In this document: positions 6,490 to 7,545 of the stretch, in pieces
Position numbering within the stretch: position 1 is the first letter of the stretch
How the letters are laid out: each line of letters opens with the position of its first letter
DNA from: a bacterium
Lineage (GTDB): Bacteria > Desulfobacterota > Anaeroferrophillalia > Anaeroferrophillales > Anaeroferrophillaceae
Direction of reading: 5' to 3'
Assembly: GCA_029940125.1 (NCBI GenBank)
Contig: JAOZRP010000101.1
Span: 1 to 7,545 of the forward strand
DNA: 7,545 nucleotides
Made by a program: the position numbers and the translations under genes
Notes under the pieces: model-generated
The model's input: the letters and a program-made list of their open reading frames with translations, nothing else
Database searches by the model: none
What the model was told of the DNA's origin: nothing

Positions 6490-7115
6490 GAAAGGGCAGA
6501 CGCAGATATTACGATCTTTTTTCGTCTTTTTATGATGCTTTTATCCGCCTGCATGCCCGTCAGGATGAAGACGATACCAGGGATTTTCTGGTCGATACGG
6601 CCGCTCTCCAGCCCGGGTCGCGGCCGAAAGTGCTGGATATCTGCTGCGGCACCGGGGCGGTAATCCTTGATTTTGCCGGCCACTACCCCGATGGCCTGCT
6701 GGTCGGTTATGACTTTTCCCATGGCATGCTGCGAAAAGCCCGGGAAAAAGATGGGGCCGGCCGGGTTGTCCTGGTTGAGGGTGATGCCGCCCGCCTGCCG
6801 TTTGCCGACCATTCTTTTGACGTGGTGACCTGTTCCCACGCCCTTTACGAGTTGAAAGGCGAAGCCAGGCGGCTGGCCCTGCGGGAGATGAAGCGGGTGG
6901 TGGCCGAAGAGGGAGTGGTGCTGCTGATGGAACACGAAGTGCCCCGGAAATGGTGGATCCGGATGCTGTTTTACCTGCGGATTTACTCCATGGGCTCCGG
7001 CGACGCCCGGGAGTTCATCACCGGCGGCACGGATTTTTTCAAAACCATATTTCCCCGGGTTGATGTTGTCCATTCTCCCAGCGGCAAAAGCAAGCTGCTG
7101 ATCTGCAAAATTTGA
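6477..7115 (+). CDS. UbiE-like class I SAM-dependent methyltransferase
   Basis: This is a predicted soluble methyltransferase of the Methyltransf_11/UbiE type; its substrate is not known. It has 212 residues. The N-terminus YYDLFSSFYDAF (11-22) is the helix common before the Rossmann fold in UbiE/COQ5-like enzymes. Motif I is VLDICCGTGAV (52-62); VGYDFSHGML (77-86) supplies the acidic D79 for the SAM ribose; GDAARLPFADHSFDVVTCSH (102-121) combines motifs II and III. The C-terminal part (about 155-212) has an aromatic/hydrophobic stretch and a TGGTDFF element seen in small quinone- or lipid-type methyltransferases. I prefer ATG 6477, with GGGTGG ending 7 nt upstream, giving a 13-nt overlap with prmA. 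ATG 6462 would add five residues (MGGDA) but has no spaced ribosome site. The overlap suggests translational coupling with prmA. A role in ubiquinone/menaquinone synthesis cannot be claimed from this alone. Confidence 0.88.
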   Translation: MSTVRKGRRRYYDLFSSFYDAFIRLHARQDEDDTRDFLVDTAALQPGSRPKVLDICCGTGAVILDFAGHYPDGLLVGYDFSHGMLRKAREKDGAGRVVLVEGDAARLPFADHSFDVVTCSHALYELKGEARRLALREMKRVVAEEGVVLLMEHEVPRKWWIRMLFYLRIYSMGSGDAREFITGGTDFFKTIFPRVDVVHSPSGKSKLLICKI

Positions 7116-7160
7116 AGAATTTTCCGCCACGGACCCACACGGACAGGTACAGGAAAAAAA

Positions 7161-7252
7161 TGGTTTGAACCCTGACCAGATGTTTAGTGCCTTACAGGTT
7201 ATTTTTTGGTTTGAAAAACAAGAAAATGTTAAGTGTTTCACAGGTTCTTTGC
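7161..7252 (+). repeat. Imperfect 46-bp tandem duplication
   Basis: Units 7161-7206 and 7207-7252 align without gaps at 31 of 46 positions. Conservation is in two blocks: TGGTTTGAA (7161-7169 and 7207-7215, identical), and ATGTT.AGTG..T.ACAGGTT (7180-7200 and 7226-7246, 17 of 21 identical). The segment between the blocks is not conserved. Confidence 0.6.
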
Positions 7253-7398
7253 CATTTAGGCAAAGGTTCTGATGAAAAAACTTATGCAGAGCTCTGATAA
7301 GAGCACTTATTTGCGGGCCGAAAAGACCCGTTTGGGTTGCGGGCTTTGTCCCCGCATTAGTCCAAATTTTTGGTTTGCATTGTCGTGAACATTTGTGT

Positions 7399-7528
7399 GG
7401 GTGTTCGGGCTTGGCTCACAGCGGGTTTGGCCGCCGGACGAATCACCACGACGGTGATTCGCGGCGGACGCCTCGGAGCTGGCCATGGACGGCCGGCGAG
7501 AATGAGCGAGAGCCATGCCGGAACACCC
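7399..7528. repeat. 130-bp element with 19-bp inverted ends and two internal hairpins
   Basis: The ends GGGTGTTCGGGCTTGGCTC (7399-7417) and GAGCCATGCCGGAACACCC (7510-7528) are inverted copies matching at 17 of 19 positions. Inside, 7431-7436 plus 7439-7447 pair with 7453-7461 plus 7462-7467: 15 bp with a 2-nt bulge and an ACGAC loop. A weaker arm has CGCC and GGCC (7469-7472, 7481-7484) pairing with GGCC and GGCG (7491-7498) around ATGGAC. Together these draw a three-way-junction fold. It carries no gene. It resembles a MITE or REPIN-type repeat, or a structured RNA; copy number elsewhere would decide. Confidence 0.7.
7431..7467. repeat. Strong internal hairpin of the 130-bp element
   Basis: CGAATCACC (7439-7447) and GGTGATTCG (7453-7461) form a perfect 9-bp stem. 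It is extended by CCGCCG (7431-7436) pairing with CGGCGG (7462-7467), leaving only GA (7437-7438) bulged. The loop is ACGAC. There is no T-tract on either side, so it is not an intrinsic terminator; the shape is that of a REP-like palindrome. Confidence 0.75.
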
Positions 7529-7545
7529 TGTGGAAAATTGCTAGC

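Larger units (their letters stand above)
7116..7545. other. 430-nt gene-free, repeat- and hairpin-rich region
   Basis: No reading frame here shows a ribosome site or recognisable protein motif. The stretch starts with no clear terminator for the methyltransferase transcript, then holds two CACGGAC words 10 bp apart (7128-7134, 7138-7144), an imperfect 46-bp tandem repeat, several small palindromes (7248-7373) and a 130-bp inverted-repeat element. It is AT-rich to about 7310 and strongly GC-rich from about 7400. It looks like an intergenic landing zone for small repeats, but it is cut off by the window edge. Confidence 0.6.

Noticed and set aside
6000..7241. A 413-codon open frame on the - strand across prmA and the last methyltransferase
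   Set aside because: It is antisense to two genes with intact family motifs; its translation shows no recognisable domain and its length follows from the GC-rich third-position bias of the real genes.
7307..7516. A 69-codon - strand frame in the right-hand spacer
   Set aside because: It lies almost entirely on the palindromes and the 130-bp element, lacks a clear ribosome site and shows no protein motif.
7116..7545. CRISPR array or integron attC site in the repeat-rich tail
   Set aside because: There are only two units of any direct repeat with no regular spacers, and the inverted ends of the 130-bp element lack the paired core sites expected for attC.

Overview
This 7.5-kb window looks like chromosomal DNA of a motile, diderm (Gram-negative) bacterium. 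The evidence is a flagellar hook gene, a two-component sensor with a periplasmic domain, and an exported two-PDZ serine protease. Moderate-to-high GC, a GCC/CTG-rich codon style and the gene families fit a deltaproteobacterium (Desulfobacterota in the broad sense), but that is only an inference from gene style; no marker here fixes the taxon. All recognised genes lie on the + strand.

Layout: (1) 1-1652, the 3' part of a large hook protein gene (flgE), entering from the left edge. It carries a duplicated insert and ends in a perfect-palindrome intrinsic terminator. (2) 1731-3943, a well-formed sigma70-type promoter drives an OmpR-family response regulator and a HAMP/HisKA/HATPase_c histidine kinase of the heavy-metal/CusS type, overlapping by ATGA. 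(3) 3931-4194, a 251-nt spacer unusually rich in structure: an inverted repeat across the kinase stop, two 22-bp-spaced TATAAT-containing repeats, two strong hairpins built from four TTGGCA/TGCCAA words, and an anti-Shine-Dalgarno loop. (4) 4195-7115, a Do-family protease (HtrA/DegP/DegQ type), ribosomal protein L11 methyltransferase (prmA) and a UbiE-like class I methyltransferase. These are packed with a 12-nt gap and then a 13-nt overlap, so they are probably one transcript. (5) 7116-7545, 430 nt without a credible gene. It contains a short ACGGAC repeat, an imperfect 46-bp tandem repeat, a cluster of small palindromes and a 130-bp element bounded by 19-bp inverted repeats, with two further hairpins inside it.

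How the genes may work together: the kinase/regulator pair next to a periplasmic quality-control protease recalls an envelope-stress module (CpxAR controlling degP is the well-known analogue), although the kinase domain resembles metal sensors. prmA and the last methyltransferase are probably housekeeping or metabolic passengers on the protease transcript. Nothing proves a new defence or mobile system. The most unusual parts are the structured leader before the protease gene and the MITE/REPIN-like element at the right edge.
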